Assembly (NCBI RefSeq): GCF_900095265.1
Contig: NZ_LT607672.1
Span: 1-37,318 of the forward strand
DNA length: 37,318 bases
Direction: 5' to 3'
From: Janthinobacterium sp. UMAB-56
GTDB taxonomy: Bacteria; Pseudomonadota; Gammaproteobacteria; Burkholderiales; Burkholderiaceae_D
Within the stretch, counting starts at the first letter, position 1; each line of letters opens with the position of its first letter. The notes beneath the pieces were generated by a model. It made no database searches. It saw only the letters and a program-made list of their open reading frames with translations, and was not told where the DNA came from. Of this stretch, positions 17,201-25,659 are shown one piece after another. The translations under genes and the position numbers were made by a program.

Positions 17201-18562
17201 TCACGGTTCCGGCATCGGCGCCTCGATGCCATCTTCCGTATAGGAAAACTTCGCGGACGCGCCCGTGCATGCACCCTGCGGCGCGTCCGCCACATAGCGG
17301 CATTCGCTTTCCACGCTGCCATCTGCGCGCCAATGGCGCGTCCAGCCCTGGCGCTCGCCATCGACATATTCGATCAGCTGCCTCGGCTTGCCATCGGCAT
17401 ACCAGGAACGCAATGCGCCCTCCTCGCGCCCGCCTGCATTCCACTGCTTTTGCACGATCAAGACGCCGGGCCGGCTGAAGCGCTGTTCGCTGCGCATGAC
17501 ATAGTGGCCGCTGTGCGTGCGTTTGCTGGCGACCTTGCCGTCAGGATAATACTCGACGCTCTCGCCGGCAGGCTTGCCATCGACATAGCTGCCTGTGCGA
17601 TGCACCTTGCCATCCGGGAAATAGCTGGTGCTCGGCCCCGTCTGGATGCCGTTCACATACTGGCTGCGGCTTTCCACCTTGCCGTCCGGATAGAACAACA
17701 GCAGCTCGCCCTCCGTCTGGCCCTTGCGCTGCGTCATGCGCGTGCGCAGCTTGCCATCCTTGTCGAACGTTTCCACCAGGCCATCGGCACGGGCGCCGTT
17801 GCGGTAGGTGCGCGACTCGATCAGCTTGCCATTCTTGTGATAGCTCTGCTCTTCCCCCTCCTGCACGCCGTTGCGCCACGTGCCGCGTATGGACATCTTG
17901 CCGTCAGGGTAATAGCGGGTCTGCGTCCCCTGCTGCACGCCTCGCCCATCCTGCTCCACCTGCATTTCCAGCTGTCCATGCGGGTAATACATGCTGTAGT
18001 TGCCCACCAGCTTACCCCTCAGGTAATCGGGATCGTTGACCTGGCCCGTCAGCCGCTTCGGCTCGCCTTCGCGCACATGATAAACCTCGACTTGCCAGGT
18101 GCCCGGCGTCTTGCCTGGCGGCAGCGGCAGGACCAGCGCATAGCGCGCCTGCTCCATCACCTCGCCGCGCGACAGGTTGTGGTTCAGATATAAACGGGCC
18201 TTGCCGTCGGCACAGTGCTCATCGCAGCCGCGCAGCATGTGGATGACGGGGATGGCATCGGCGCCGGCGCGGTCTGGCGCCGGGCAGGCACGCAGGCGCA
18301 CGAGCAAGGGGTTCCTGTCGCGTATCATATTGGCCAGCTCGCCCTTCATGACGCCATACTGCTCCTCGCTCAATCCTAGCGATGCAGCATCCATACGCAG
18401 CTGCCTGCCGCCGCAGCCCGTGTCGTCGGCCACCGTCAGCACATCGCCGCTGCCGGGCGCGGCCTGGATTGCCGTGATCACCTGGCGCTGCACGATTTCG
18501 GCGTGGGCCAGCGCCGGCAACAGCAGCATGGCGCCAAACAAATGTTTCAAAGTGCGCGCCAT
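17201..18562 (-). CDS. Exported MORN/YwqK-like repeat protein (copy 1)
   Basis: The 453-residue protein has a signal peptide (cut probably after ALAHA), an N-terminal domain of about 170 residues with several cysteines (GCGGRQLRMDA, RGCDEHCADGKARLYLN), and then nine or ten beta-hairpin repeats of 21-23 residues with a Tyr-Tyr-Pro-Asp-Gly-Lys core, the MORN-like pattern of the YwqK antitoxin family. It ends with another Cys pair (SECRYVADAPQGACTG). The paired cysteines fit an oxidising periplasm. It overlaps the paralogue upstream by 16 bases and is the last gene of the vWA-PP2C-kinase operon. YwqK of Bacillus is the antitoxin of a deaminase toxin, but no toxin gene is seen here and this copy is exported, so an antitoxin role is doubtful. 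Confidence 0.85.
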   Translation of the reverse strand: MARTLKHLFGAMLLLPALAHAEIVQRQVITAIQAAPGSGDVLTVADDTGCGGRQLRMDAASLGLSEEQYGVMKGELANMIRDRNPLLVRLRACPAPDRAGADAIPVIHMLRGCDEHCADGKARLYLNHNLSRGEVMEQARYALVLPLPPGKTPGTWQVEVYHVREGEPKRLTGQVNDPDYLRGKLVGNYSMYYPHGQLEMQVEQDGRGVQQGTQTRYYPDGKMSIRGTWRNGVQEGEEQSYHKNGKLIESRTYRNGARADGLVETFDKDGKLRTRMTQRKGQTEGELLLFYPDGKVESRSQYVNGIQTGPSTSYFPDGKVHRTGSYVDGKPAGESVEYYPDGKVASKRTHSGHYVMRSEQRFSRPGVLIVQKQWNAGGREEGALRSWYADGKPRQLIEYVDGERQGWTRHWRADGSVESECRYVADAPQGACTGASAKFSYTEDGIEAPMPEP

Positions 18563-19893
18563 GCCTGCTCCCTGCGCAACAGCTCCCGCGCCGGCGGCGC
18601 GTCACCACATGCGCCCTGGGCCTTGCCGGCCACATACTGGCATTCGATTTGCAAGCTGCCATCCTCGCGCCAACTGCGGCGCCAACCATCGCGCTCGTCG
18701 TTCACGTAGTCGATGGAATGCTCGGGCTTGCCGCTTTCATACCACGAGCGCGACGTGCCCTGCTCGCGCAGTTGCTGGTCCCATTTTCGTTCCAACACCA
18801 GCACGCCCCGGGGGCTGTAGCGCTGGACGCTCAGCAGCACGCCCTTGTCGCCATACTGCTGGCGGCTTTGCACCTTACCGTCAGGATAGAACCCAAGCGC
18901 CTCGCCCGTGGGTAACTTGTTGACATTCGTCATGGTGCTGCGCACGGCGCCATCGGGATAGTAACTCGTCGTCAAGCCATTAAATTTGCCCTGCTTCACT
19001 TCCGAGCGGCTGGAGATTTTCCCATCCGGGAAGTATCTGAGCATCTCGCCTTCCATTTTGCCGTCGCACAAAGTGTAACTGCTGTCCAGCTTGCCATTCT
19101 TGTCGAAGGTCTGCACGGGCCCGTCGACTTGCTTGCCGTCGCGGTAGACCGTCGTCTCGCTCAGCTTGCCCGTGGCGTGAAAACGCTGGTGTTCGCCCTC
19201 GGGCAAGCCATGGCGCCAGTCGCCGCGCAGCTCCAGGGTGCCATCGGGAAAATACTCGCTGCTGATGCCGTGCTGCTGGCCCTGCCCATCTTGCGCTACC
19301 TGTTTTTTGATCTTGCCATTCGGGTAATACGAGACATAGCCGCCCACCAGTTCAGCGGAGGCATAATCTGCCCTGTTGACCTGGCCGGACAGGCGCAGCT
19401 TGTGGCCGGCCACGCTATAAACGTCCACCTTCCACGTGCCCGGCAGCTTGCCTTTTGGCAAGGGCAACAGCAGTACATTCGCTGCCTTTTCCTGCTCGAT
19501 GGGAAAGAAACGTTCGTGCAGGTACAGCCGCGCCCGGCCATCGGCGCAGGTGGCGGGGGTGCAGGCGGCGATCTGGCGCACGATGGGCACGGAGCCATCC
19601 ACCGGGCACTTGACGAGGCCGACGAGCATGGGCGTCTTGTCGCGGCCGTACCGGGACAGCGCGGCTTTCAGTGCCTCGTACTGCGCCTCGTCGAGCCTGA
19701 CAGAGTGGGCATCCATGCGTATCTGCGTGCCGCCGCAGGCCGTCGTGCCCGCAATAGTGAACACATCGCCGCCTTCGCTATCGCGTTCAACAGCCATGCT
19801 TGTCAGCACCTGGCGCTGCACGATTTCCGCCTGCGCCATGCCTGGGCACAGCAAGGAAGCGCCCAGCAGCGCGCATAGGGTCTTGATTTTCAT
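18547..19893 (-). CDS. Exported MORN/YwqK-like repeat protein (copy 2)
   Basis: The 448-residue product is a tandem paralogue of the next gene with the same plan: signal peptide (LCPGMAQA), EIVQRQVLT, an N-terminal Cys domain (ACGGTQIRMDA, CTPATCADGRARLYLHE), PLPKGKLPGTWKVDVYSV, a set of YYPNGK/YFPDGK hairpin repeats, and a final Cys pair (IECQYVAGKAQGACGD). Identity between the copies looks moderate, so the duplication is not recent. The gene begins 9 bases after the stop codon of the kinase gene and so is almost certainly cotranscribed. The conserved N-terminal domain is not one I can name. A periplasmic or surface scaffold acting with the kinase is inference. Confidence 0.85.
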   Translation of the reverse strand: MKIKTLCALLGASLLCPGMAQAEIVQRQVLTSMAVERDSEGGDVFTIAGTTACGGTQIRMDAHSVRLDEAQYEALKAALSRYGRDKTPMLVGLVKCPVDGSVPIVRQIAACTPATCADGRARLYLHERFFPIEQEKAANVLLLPLPKGKLPGTWKVDVYSVAGHKLRLSGQVNRADYASAELVGGYVSYYPNGKIKKQVAQDGQGQQHGISSEYFPDGTLELRGDWRHGLPEGEHQRFHATGKLSETTVYRDGKQVDGPVQTFDKNGKLDSSYTLCDGKMEGEMLRYFPDGKISSRSEVKQGKFNGLTTSYYPDGAVRSTMTNVNKLPTGEALGFYPDGKVQSRQQYGDKGVLLSVQRYSPRGVLVLERKWDQQLREQGTSRSWYESGKPEHSIDYVNDERDGWRRSWREDGSLQIECQYVAGKAQGACGDAPPARELLRREQAWRAL

Positions 19894-19902
19894 GGTATTC
19901 CT

Positions 19903-22242
19903 TTAATTATCCGCCGTGACGGCCACACCGCCCGGCACGAAGCTGACCCGGCCATCGCGGTAGCGCACCAGCACCACCACCTTGGCATCCCGCAATTGAC
20001 CGTCCTGCACGGCCGGCAAGTAGGTCCAGCGCTGGACGCTATCAAGCAACACCTGGTTGAGCATCGGTTCCATAGGCTTCTCTGCCGCCGCATAGCTCAG
20101 GGTGCCGTCGGCGGCAATGGTCAGGGTCAAGCGGTTTTCGCCCGTTGCGTGCTTTTCGTCAAGCACGCCATAGGCAACCGTCGTCATCGTGTCGCGCTGC
20201 ACGCCGCCGACCTGGTCCCGCAAAGGCGGCATGGCCTTGAGCTTGGCCGCCAGCAGCGCGCCATCGGCCAGCGCCTTGTCCCAGCGCTGCTGGTAGGCCC
20301 GCCCCTGAACCAGGCGCAGCAACTTGGCGTTCAGGTCCATGCGCTGCATCGTGCGGGCCACGCCATTGTCCGCCGGCTCGCCCGCTTCCGTCGGCAAGGC
20401 GTTCTCCACCGCATAACGGTAAGCCGTCAGCTGCGCCAGCGCCACCAGATTCACGGCATCCTGCTCGTCGCCGCCACGCAGCAGCGCACTGGCCGCGATG
20501 CCCAGCCAGGCTACGCCATCGGTGGGGCGTGCCCACACGGCTTGCTCGAAATACTGGCGTGCCGCCTGTCGTTCGTCCAGGCTCAGATGCATGCGCCCCA
20601 TGGCCGCCGCCGCCAGATGATCGCGCGGGTCCGCTTGTAACTGATCAAGATAGGTGTTTGCCAGTTCAGAATCGTATCCCGGCATCGCGCCCATGCCCTC
20701 CATCAAGGTGGCACGCAGCCGCGCGCGCACCCTGTCGCCGCTGTAGCCGGACGATTTGCCTTCCCCTTCCCGGTACAGCAGTTGCAAGCCGCGCGTCACG
20801 GCGTCATCGTCGCCCTTGCTGACCGCTTGCGACAGGCTGCGCACGGCCTTGCGCGCGTCCGATGGCTGGAACCCGGCCGTCTTGCGCTGGCGCCAGGCAA
20901 ACACGACACGGCCTGCGGCCTGGTCGGCTTCCGCCTGCATGGCGGCCTTGTTCTTGACTTCCTCGGGCGATGAGGTCCAGGCCGTAAAGCCGATCAGGAA
21001 CAGCACGATCAGCAGCACCACGACGGCCCAGCCCTTGCCCGTGATACCGCCGCCAGTGTTGCCCGACACGGGGCTGGCGACGGGCGCCTGCCCCGGCGCC
21101 GTGCGTCGCACGCTGCGCTGCTGCGGCAACGATTGTTGTTGCAGTTGCATCTGCTGCGCCTGCACGGACGCTTGCGCTGCCGCACCGATGACTTGGTCGC
21201 GCGCGCAGGCGGCACAAGCCTGGCCCGCAAAGTGCTGGTGTTCGGGATTCACGCTACACACGACGAGCTTGCCGCCGCTGCGCTGCGCATAGGCGCGCAG
21301 CAACTGCGCCCACTCGGCCGCCGACGGGCGCTGGGACTTCGGTACCGGCGAGAAGGCACGGTCGAACATGGCGCGCAGCTCGGGCGGCATCAGCGCATGG
21401 CCGCTGGTGGCGTTCGGCGCCAGCTGCTTGTGGCGCTTCACGCCATACGCGTAGCAGCCGTCGCGGATGCGCCCGGGAATATCGGTCGCCACTTGCGCAT
21501 TGCCGGGCCTCCCGCTATACGGGTGGATGCCAAAGTTCAGCAACTGGAAGATGACGACGGCCAGGGCAAAGCGGTCTTGCGCCATTTCCGTGCCGGCAGG
21601 CATGCCCTTGCGCTGGAATTCCGGCGCCAGGTAGTCGGCCGTGAATTGCTCGGCAGGAAAACGCTCGGCATTGCCCTGGATGCTGAAGCCATCGCAATCG
21701 AGCATGGCGATGTACAGCGAGTCGCGGTAAAAGCGCAGATTCACCGGTTTCAGATCGACCACGTAATGCTGCTGCTGGTGCAGCGCGTCGATGACGGCGG
21801 CCAGGTTGGCGGCCAGGGTCAATTTGGGGCCCAGCCCGGTGGGCAAGCCGGCTGCGCGCGCCTGGCGCTCCTGCATGATCTGTTCCAGCTCGGCCGTTTG
21901 CGCCATGTCCAGCAAGGGCATGACGAAACCGGCAAAGCCGCCCTTGCCATCGAACACGGCCGATTGCGGCCAGGCGATCTGCACGTAGCGCTTGCCGTTT
22001 TCCAATTGATCGGGCAGCTCGGGCGACAGTTCCAGCATCGCTTCGAGCTTGCGCCGGTTGGCGGCCCGGTCCAGGTGCGGGTGGTACAGCTTGGCGACCT
22101 GCGCGGGCGCGCCGGGCAATAGATACACGCTGCCCGCGCCGCCGCTCTTGATCAGCTTGCCCAGCACCAGGCTACGCACCTTATCGTACCAAATCTTGCC
22201 GCCCGGACTCAGACCGGGCGTGACGCCCTGCTTCTGGCTCAT
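19903..22242 (-). CDS. Transmembrane Ser/Thr protein kinase, YegI-like, with TPR-like and TonB-C-like outer part
   Basis: The 779-residue protein starts with a kinase domain (about residues 25-320): glycine loop GGAGSVY (33-39), Lys51 in VAKLY, catalytic Asp163 in VVDLKPVN, Asp184 in DCDGFS in place of DFG, and LAPEF. The His-Arg of the usual HRD are both Val. A possible zinc knuckle follows (Cys329, His335, His337, Cys343, Cys346), then a Gln-rich linker and one membrane helix (about 404-422). The rest, predicted periplasmic, has TPR-like helices (for example AAMGRMHLSLDERQAARQYF) and a C-terminal fold like TonB-C (LNQVLLDSVQRWTYLPAV). E. coli YegI is the nearest relative I know, but the TonB-C-like end is not a feature I recall in it. 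The ATG overlaps the PP2C stop by 4 bases. Confidence 0.9.
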   Translation of the reverse strand: MSQKQGVTPGLSPGGKIWYDKVRSLVLGKLIKSGGAGSVYLLPGAPAQVAKLYHPHLDRAANRRKLEAMLELSPELPDQLENGKRYVQIAWPQSAVFDGKGGFAGFVMPLLDMAQTAELEQIMQERQARAAGLPTGLGPKLTLAANLAAVIDALHQQQHYVVDLKPVNLRFYRDSLYIAMLDCDGFSIQGNAERFPAEQFTADYLAPEFQRKGMPAGTEMAQDRFALAVVIFQLLNFGIHPYSGRPGNAQVATDIPGRIRDGCYAYGVKRHKQLAPNATSGHALMPPELRAMFDRAFSPVPKSQRPSAAEWAQLLRAYAQRSGGKLVVCSVNPEHQHFAGQACAACARDQVIGAAAQASVQAQQMQLQQQSLPQQRSVRRTAPGQAPVASPVSGNTGGGITGKGWAVVVLLIVLFLIGFTAWTSSPEEVKNKAAMQAEADQAAGRVVFAWRQRKTAGFQPSDARKAVRSLSQAVSKGDDDAVTRGLQLLYREGEGKSSGYSGDRVRARLRATLMEGMGAMPGYDSELANTYLDQLQADPRDHLAAAAMGRMHLSLDERQAARQYFEQAVWARPTDGVAWLGIAASALLRGGDEQDAVNLVALAQLTAYRYAVENALPTEAGEPADNGVARTMQRMDLNAKLLRLVQGRAYQQRWDKALADGALLAAKLKAMPPLRDQVGGVQRDTMTTVAYGVLDEKHATGENRLTLTIAADGTLSYAAAEKPMEPMLNQVLLDSVQRWTYLPAVQDGQLRDAKVVVLVRYRDGRVSFVPGGVAVTADN

Positions 22243-22997
22243 GCGCGCAAGGCCAGCAGCAGGGTCTTGTCGTCTCCCGTGATCTGGTGCGTGCGCGGGT
22301 CGGCCAGGGTGGACGCCAGCGCGGCATTGCCCTGCTCCACGCTGTCGACCGTGCGCAGATAGCCTTGCACGGCATCCATGAACGGGGCATACAAGGCCGC
22401 ATTGTGCTTGCTCATGGCAAAGGGCATGCAGCCGTCCGACATCAGCACGACGCCGCGCACGGCTTGCGGAATCGCAAGCAGGCGCAATTGTTCGCGCCAG
22501 CGCTCGCCGGACAGAAAATAGGTTTCATTGGCGTATTCGCCGTTGGAGGGCAGCGAGATCAATTCACCGCCATCGCCCAGCTGCGCCACGCCCAGGCCGT
22601 CGCCCAGGTGGAAGAAAAAGCCTGCGTCCGCGCCCATGACCACGCCCACCACCGTGCTGGCGTAATCGTCCAGCGTGGCATGGGCGGCGCGGGCGATGTC
22701 TTCCAGCGCCGCGCGGATCTGCGCCAGGGTGCCTGCCAGCGCGCCGTCATGCAAATCCTGCACGGTGGCGCCCTGCTCCAGCCGCCCGGCCAGCGCTTGC
22801 ACGGTGTGCGCGGCAACAAACTGTGCCCCCTGCTCGCTCAACCTGGCTGAACCGGCGCCATCGCAAACGATGGCGACCATGACGTCGTTCACGACGGCGT
22901 GCGCGTGCGCGTCCTGGCATGGGATATCTTTATCCAGGTGCGCCTTGCCCGTCACGGCGGCGCCAAACACGCGCCAATGCTTGTTTACTATCGCCAT
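22239..22997 (-). CDS. PP2C-type protein phosphatase, YegK-like
   Basis: The 252-residue cytosolic protein has the metal-dependent phosphatase motifs: KDIPCQDAHAHAV with Asp29, IVCDGAGSARLSEQGAQF with Asp46-Gly47, a Gly-Asp motif in FHLGDGLGVAQL, MSDGCMPF and a final TGDDKTLLLALRA. It should remove phosphate from Ser/Thr residues, most probably those placed by the kinase encoded directly downstream. The stop overlaps the kinase start (ATGA) and the vWA stop lies 14 bases upstream, so the three are tightly coupled. The order vWA, PP2C, kinase matches E. coli yegL-yegK-yegI and the TerY-P-type triads described by comparative genomics. Confidence 0.92.
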   Translation of the reverse strand: MAIVNKHWRVFGAAVTGKAHLDKDIPCQDAHAHAVVNDVMVAIVCDGAGSARLSEQGAQFVAAHTVQALAGRLEQGATVQDLHDGALAGTLAQIRAALEDIARAAHATLDDYASTVVGVVMGADAGFFFHLGDGLGVAQLGDGGELISLPSNGEYANETYFLSGERWREQLRLLAIPQAVRGVVLMSDGCMPFAMSKHNAALYAPFMDAVQGYLRTVDSVEQGNAALASTLADPRTHQITGDDKTLLLALRA

Positions 22998-23011
22998 CGA
23001 TCAGCGCGCTT

Positions 23012-23695
23012 TCAGGTATTCACGACGGACCAGCCGTCCGTCGAGGCCAGTTGGGCCTGCGCACCGGGACGCGATTGGGACACCACTTGCATGCTGGCGC
23101 TCAGCCACAAGAACAGCTCGCGGAACTGCAAGCCCTTCAGCTGTTTCACGCCCCGCTCGCCACGGCTGGAAAACTGCCCCAGGGAATCGATATTCGCGTT
23201 CTCGCCCACGGCGATGGGGAAGATCGCCACCTTATTGGCCTGCTCGGCCGCGCGCGCCTGTTCGGCGCCATGCTGCCAGCGGTCCGTCGGTTCACCGTCG
23301 GACATCAGGAACAGCCACGGCCGCGTGTACGCCACACCCGCCTGGCGGAAGCGCTGCTTTTCCTGCTCGATTTCGGCCAAGGCCAGTTCCACGGCCGCAC
23401 CGGTCGGCGTGGTGCCGTTCGCGTCAAGCCGGGGCGCCGTGAAATCCATGGCATCGCACCAGTTGCTGGCCACCACGGCTTCATCGTGGGCGCCGTATTG
23501 AATCACCAGGATACGCACGCGCTTGGCAGCGATCACGTCGGATTTGAGCTCCTGCTCCAGCAAGGCCAGGCCTTCGTTGAGCAGCGACACGGGTTCGCCG
23601 GACATGCTGCCGGAGCAGTCCAGCACGAGCACCAGCGGCGTGCGTTGTTCTGTGTTGTCGACCAGGGCGACGTCGGGAATCATTATTGAAGTCAT
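23012..23695 (-). CDS. von Willebrand factor A domain protein, YegL/TerY-like
   Basis: The 227-residue protein is a single vWA domain with a complete metal-ion-dependent adhesion site: Asp26-x-Ser28-x-Ser30 in LDCSGSMSG, a Thr in NGTTPTGAAV, and Asp in FLMSDGEPTD. It lacks signal peptide and membrane helix, so it is cytosolic. In TerY-P-type triads this protein is thought to act as the metal-dependent adaptor for the kinase and phosphatase. It is the first gene of the five-gene minus-strand operon. The ATG at 23695 is used; a TTG two codons upstream and an ATG at 23683 are alternatives, and none has a good Shine-Dalgarno sequence. Confidence 0.92.
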   Translation of the reverse strand: MTSIMIPDVALVDNTEQRTPLVLVLDCSGSMSGEPVSLLNEGLALLEQELKSDVIAAKRVRILVIQYGAHDEAVVASNWCDAMDFTAPRLDANGTTPTGAAVELALAEIEQEKQRFRQAGVAYTRPWLFLMSDGEPTDRWQHGAEQARAAEQANKVAIFPIAVGENANIDSLGQFSSRGERGVKQLKGLQFRELFLWLSASMQVVSQSRPGAQAQLASTDGWSVVNT

Positions 23696-24030
23696 GGGCA
23701 ATCGGTAAATGTGAAATCAGACATAGTGCGAATCTTACATCACGGGCCGCGATTTCCCGCGCGAGATTGCAGCCTGCCTCATAAAACAGGAAAAATTTTT
23801 GAGAGCACGTTCCTGCGGTCGACTTTGCCTGACACAAGAATCTGTCCTAGCTTGATGTACATACAGAAGACTGCGGCGCGATTCTACCCACCACCACCTT
23901 GCAAATATCCTTCCCCTTCTCATTCGGATGAATGATGCGCCGCAAAATGCCCTTGCCTAGAATGACTCCAGCCTCACGCCGTCCGACCGGGCGGCGCCTC
24001 AGGGGCACTCAACCATAGAGGGACGACATC
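23696..24030. other. 335-base divergent intergenic region
   Basis: The gap separates the vWA operon (minus) from the LuxR operon (plus). It is AT-richer than its surroundings in the middle. A TAGAAT at 23958-23963 could be a -10 element for the plus strand, but no -35 fits. For the minus strand TAAGAT (23737-23732) has no partner. No RNA gene or coding frame with ribosome site is seen. A good GAGGG precedes the ATG at 24031. Confidence 0.4.
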
Positions 24031-24477
24031 ATGAAAACCATTATTCTGAGCACGCTGTTGGGTCTGGCCGCTGCCACTGCCATGGTGGCTACCGCGCAAA
24101 CTCTACCGCAAGGCAACACAGTGGAAGTGCCGGGCAACGCGCTGCGTATCGAGGTGCCGGCCCAGCCGCGTCACATGATGCGCGAAGACTTCCAGCAATT
24201 CGCGGGCGCCTACGACCTGGCGAATGGCGATACCCTGCAGTTGCGCCGCGCTGGTGCCATCATGTATGCGCGCATTGGCAACCAGGACGAGCACCGCATC
24301 GTCGCCACGGGCCGCAATTCCTTTGTCGCGCTGGACCGCCAGCTGAAAGTACGCATCGACCTTCACGACGATGGCAGCGTGGGTGGTGAAGTTGTGATGG
24401 TAGTGCCGGCCCGCCAGTTGGCGGACGGTACCACGCAGGGCGAACATGTCGCCGCGCTGGGCTTGCCAAGCCGCTGA
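24031..24477 (+). CDS. Exported protein of unknown function, paralogue A
   Basis: The 148-residue product has a clear signal peptide (MKTIILSTLLGLAAATAMV, cut probably after ATA) and a small beta-rich mature domain. Shared landmarks with the protein at 25656-26126 are ALRIEVPAQPR, REDFQQFAGAYDLANGDTLQ, EHRIVATGRNSFVALDR and LKVRIDLHDDGSVGGEV. The phrase GAYDLANGDTLQLRR resembles the YxLsdGr-type elements of small exported proteins seen in Xanthomonadales and Burkholderiales, but I cannot name a family. GAGGG lies just before the ATG. The LuxR-type regulator gene follows after 24 bases, so the two are probably cotranscribed. Confidence 0.85.
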   Translation: MKTIILSTLLGLAAATAMVATAQTLPQGNTVEVPGNALRIEVPAQPRHMMREDFQQFAGAYDLANGDTLQLRRAGAIMYARIGNQDEHRIVATGRNSFVALDRQLKVRIDLHDDGSVGGEVVMVVPARQLADGTTQGEHVAALGLPSR

Positions 24478-24501
24478 TCGTGGCACGAGCGGCCGGACGC
24501 C

Positions 24502-25659
24502 ATGAGCATGCCGATGACAACGCAGCAGGAAGCATTGATCGCCCGCCTGTATGACGCGGCGCTCGATGACGCGCTGTGGCCGCAGCTGTGCCACGATTTG
24601 GCCGCTGCGTTCGGCGGCGCCAGCGACACCAGCCTGATCCTGCAAAGCGACAGCGGCGCGCAGCTGCTCAATCCTTCGGGGCACTTCGGCAAGGAGAGCA
24701 CCAGCGCGTATGAAGCGTATTACTGGCAGCACGACATCTGGGCGAAACTGGCGCACCGGCTGGGCGTGGGACAGGTGCACGGCAGCGCGGAGCACATCCG
24801 GCCGCGCGACTTCGAGCGCACAGAATTCTATGCCGACTTTTGCCGCCCGCATGACCTGTACCACGTCATCGGCGCGATCTTGCCCATGGCGCCCGGGGAA
24901 GCTGCCTTGCTGGGCGTGCACCGCCAGCAAGCGCAGGGGCCGTTTGAGGACAGCCCACTGGTGCAGGCGCAATTGCAATCCCTGCTGCCGCACCTGCAGC
25001 GCGCCCTGAGCATCCGCGCCCGCCTGGCCCAGAGCGACATGCAGGAGCGCACCACGCGCGCGGCGCTCGACGCGCTCGACACGGCCGTGTTGCTGCTCGA
25101 CGCGCAGCTCGACGTGCTCTACGCGAATGCCAGCGCGCTGGCCCTGTTCGGTCCCGGCCTGGAGCGCAGCCTGCATTGTCCCGGCAGCGGCAGCCCCCGC
25201 TGGTGCGTACTGCCGCAACTGCAGCAAGCCGTGCGGCAAGCCATCGGCTCCAGCCAGGGGAAGCGGGTCGCCGCGCCCGTGGCCAGTGCCCTGCGTTTGC
25301 CACGTCAGGGTATGCCCGAACTGTGCCTGACGGTGGCGCCCTTCCAGCCGCCGCAAGGCCCGTTCCGACGGCGCCCGTGCGCACTGGTGCTGGCGCGCGA
25401 CCCACAGGCGCCGGCCATCGCCGTCCCTGCGCTGCAGCAGCTGTTTGACCTGACGCGGGCCGAAGCGCTGGTCGCGCAAGCCCTGGCGCAAGGCGCCGCC
25501 ATCGACCGCATTGCCGCCAATACGGGCGTCTCCATCAATACCGTCAGGACGCATCTGCACCACATCTACGACAAGACCGGCACGGCGCGCCAGGGCGAAC
25601 TGATCGCCAAGATCCACCAGCGCGCCCGCCCATTCACCAGAACGGAGTATTCACCATGA
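24502..25659 (+). CDS. LuxR-family helix-turn-helix transcriptional regulator
   Basis: The 385-residue protein has a long N-terminal region that starts with LIARLYDAALDDALWPQLCH, a pattern common in LuxR-type regulators with a PAS/GAF-like sensor part. A second PAS-like segment covers the middle (ALDTAVLLLDAQLDVLYANA). The C-terminal GerE/LuxR DNA-binding domain is clear: FDLTRAEALVAQALAQG, then DRIAANTGVSINTVRTHLHH with the recognition helix, and YDKTGTARQGELI. No phospho-acceptor or autoinducer domain is recognisable. Its stop overlaps the start of the next gene by 4 bases (ATGA). It is sandwiched between two paralogous exported-protein genes, which it may regulate. Confidence 0.92.
   Translation: MSMPMTTQQEALIARLYDAALDDALWPQLCHDLAAAFGGASDTSLILQSDSGAQLLNPSGHFGKESTSAYEAYYWQHDIWAKLAHRLGVGQVHGSAEHIRPRDFERTEFYADFCRPHDLYHVIGAILPMAPGEAALLGVHRQQAQGPFEDSPLVQAQLQSLLPHLQRALSIRARLAQSDMQERTTRAALDALDTAVLLLDAQLDVLYANASALALFGPGLERSLHCPGSGSPRWCVLPQLQQAVRQAIGSSQGKRVAAPVASALRLPRQGMPELCLTVAPFQPPQGPFRRRPCALVLARDPQAPAIAVPALQQLFDLTRAEALVAQALAQGAAIDRIAANTGVSINTVRTHLHHIYDKTGTARQGELIAKIHQRARPFTRTEYSP

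Noticed and set aside
17201..19893. YwqK-like genes as a toxin-antitoxin pair
   Set aside because: Both copies carry signal peptides and the same domain plan, and no toxin gene lies nearby, so the antitoxin label given by similarity is not supported.
24103..25617. Open frame of 504 codons opposite the exported protein and LuxR genes
   Set aside because: It spans two real genes antisense and has no motif or ribosome site.
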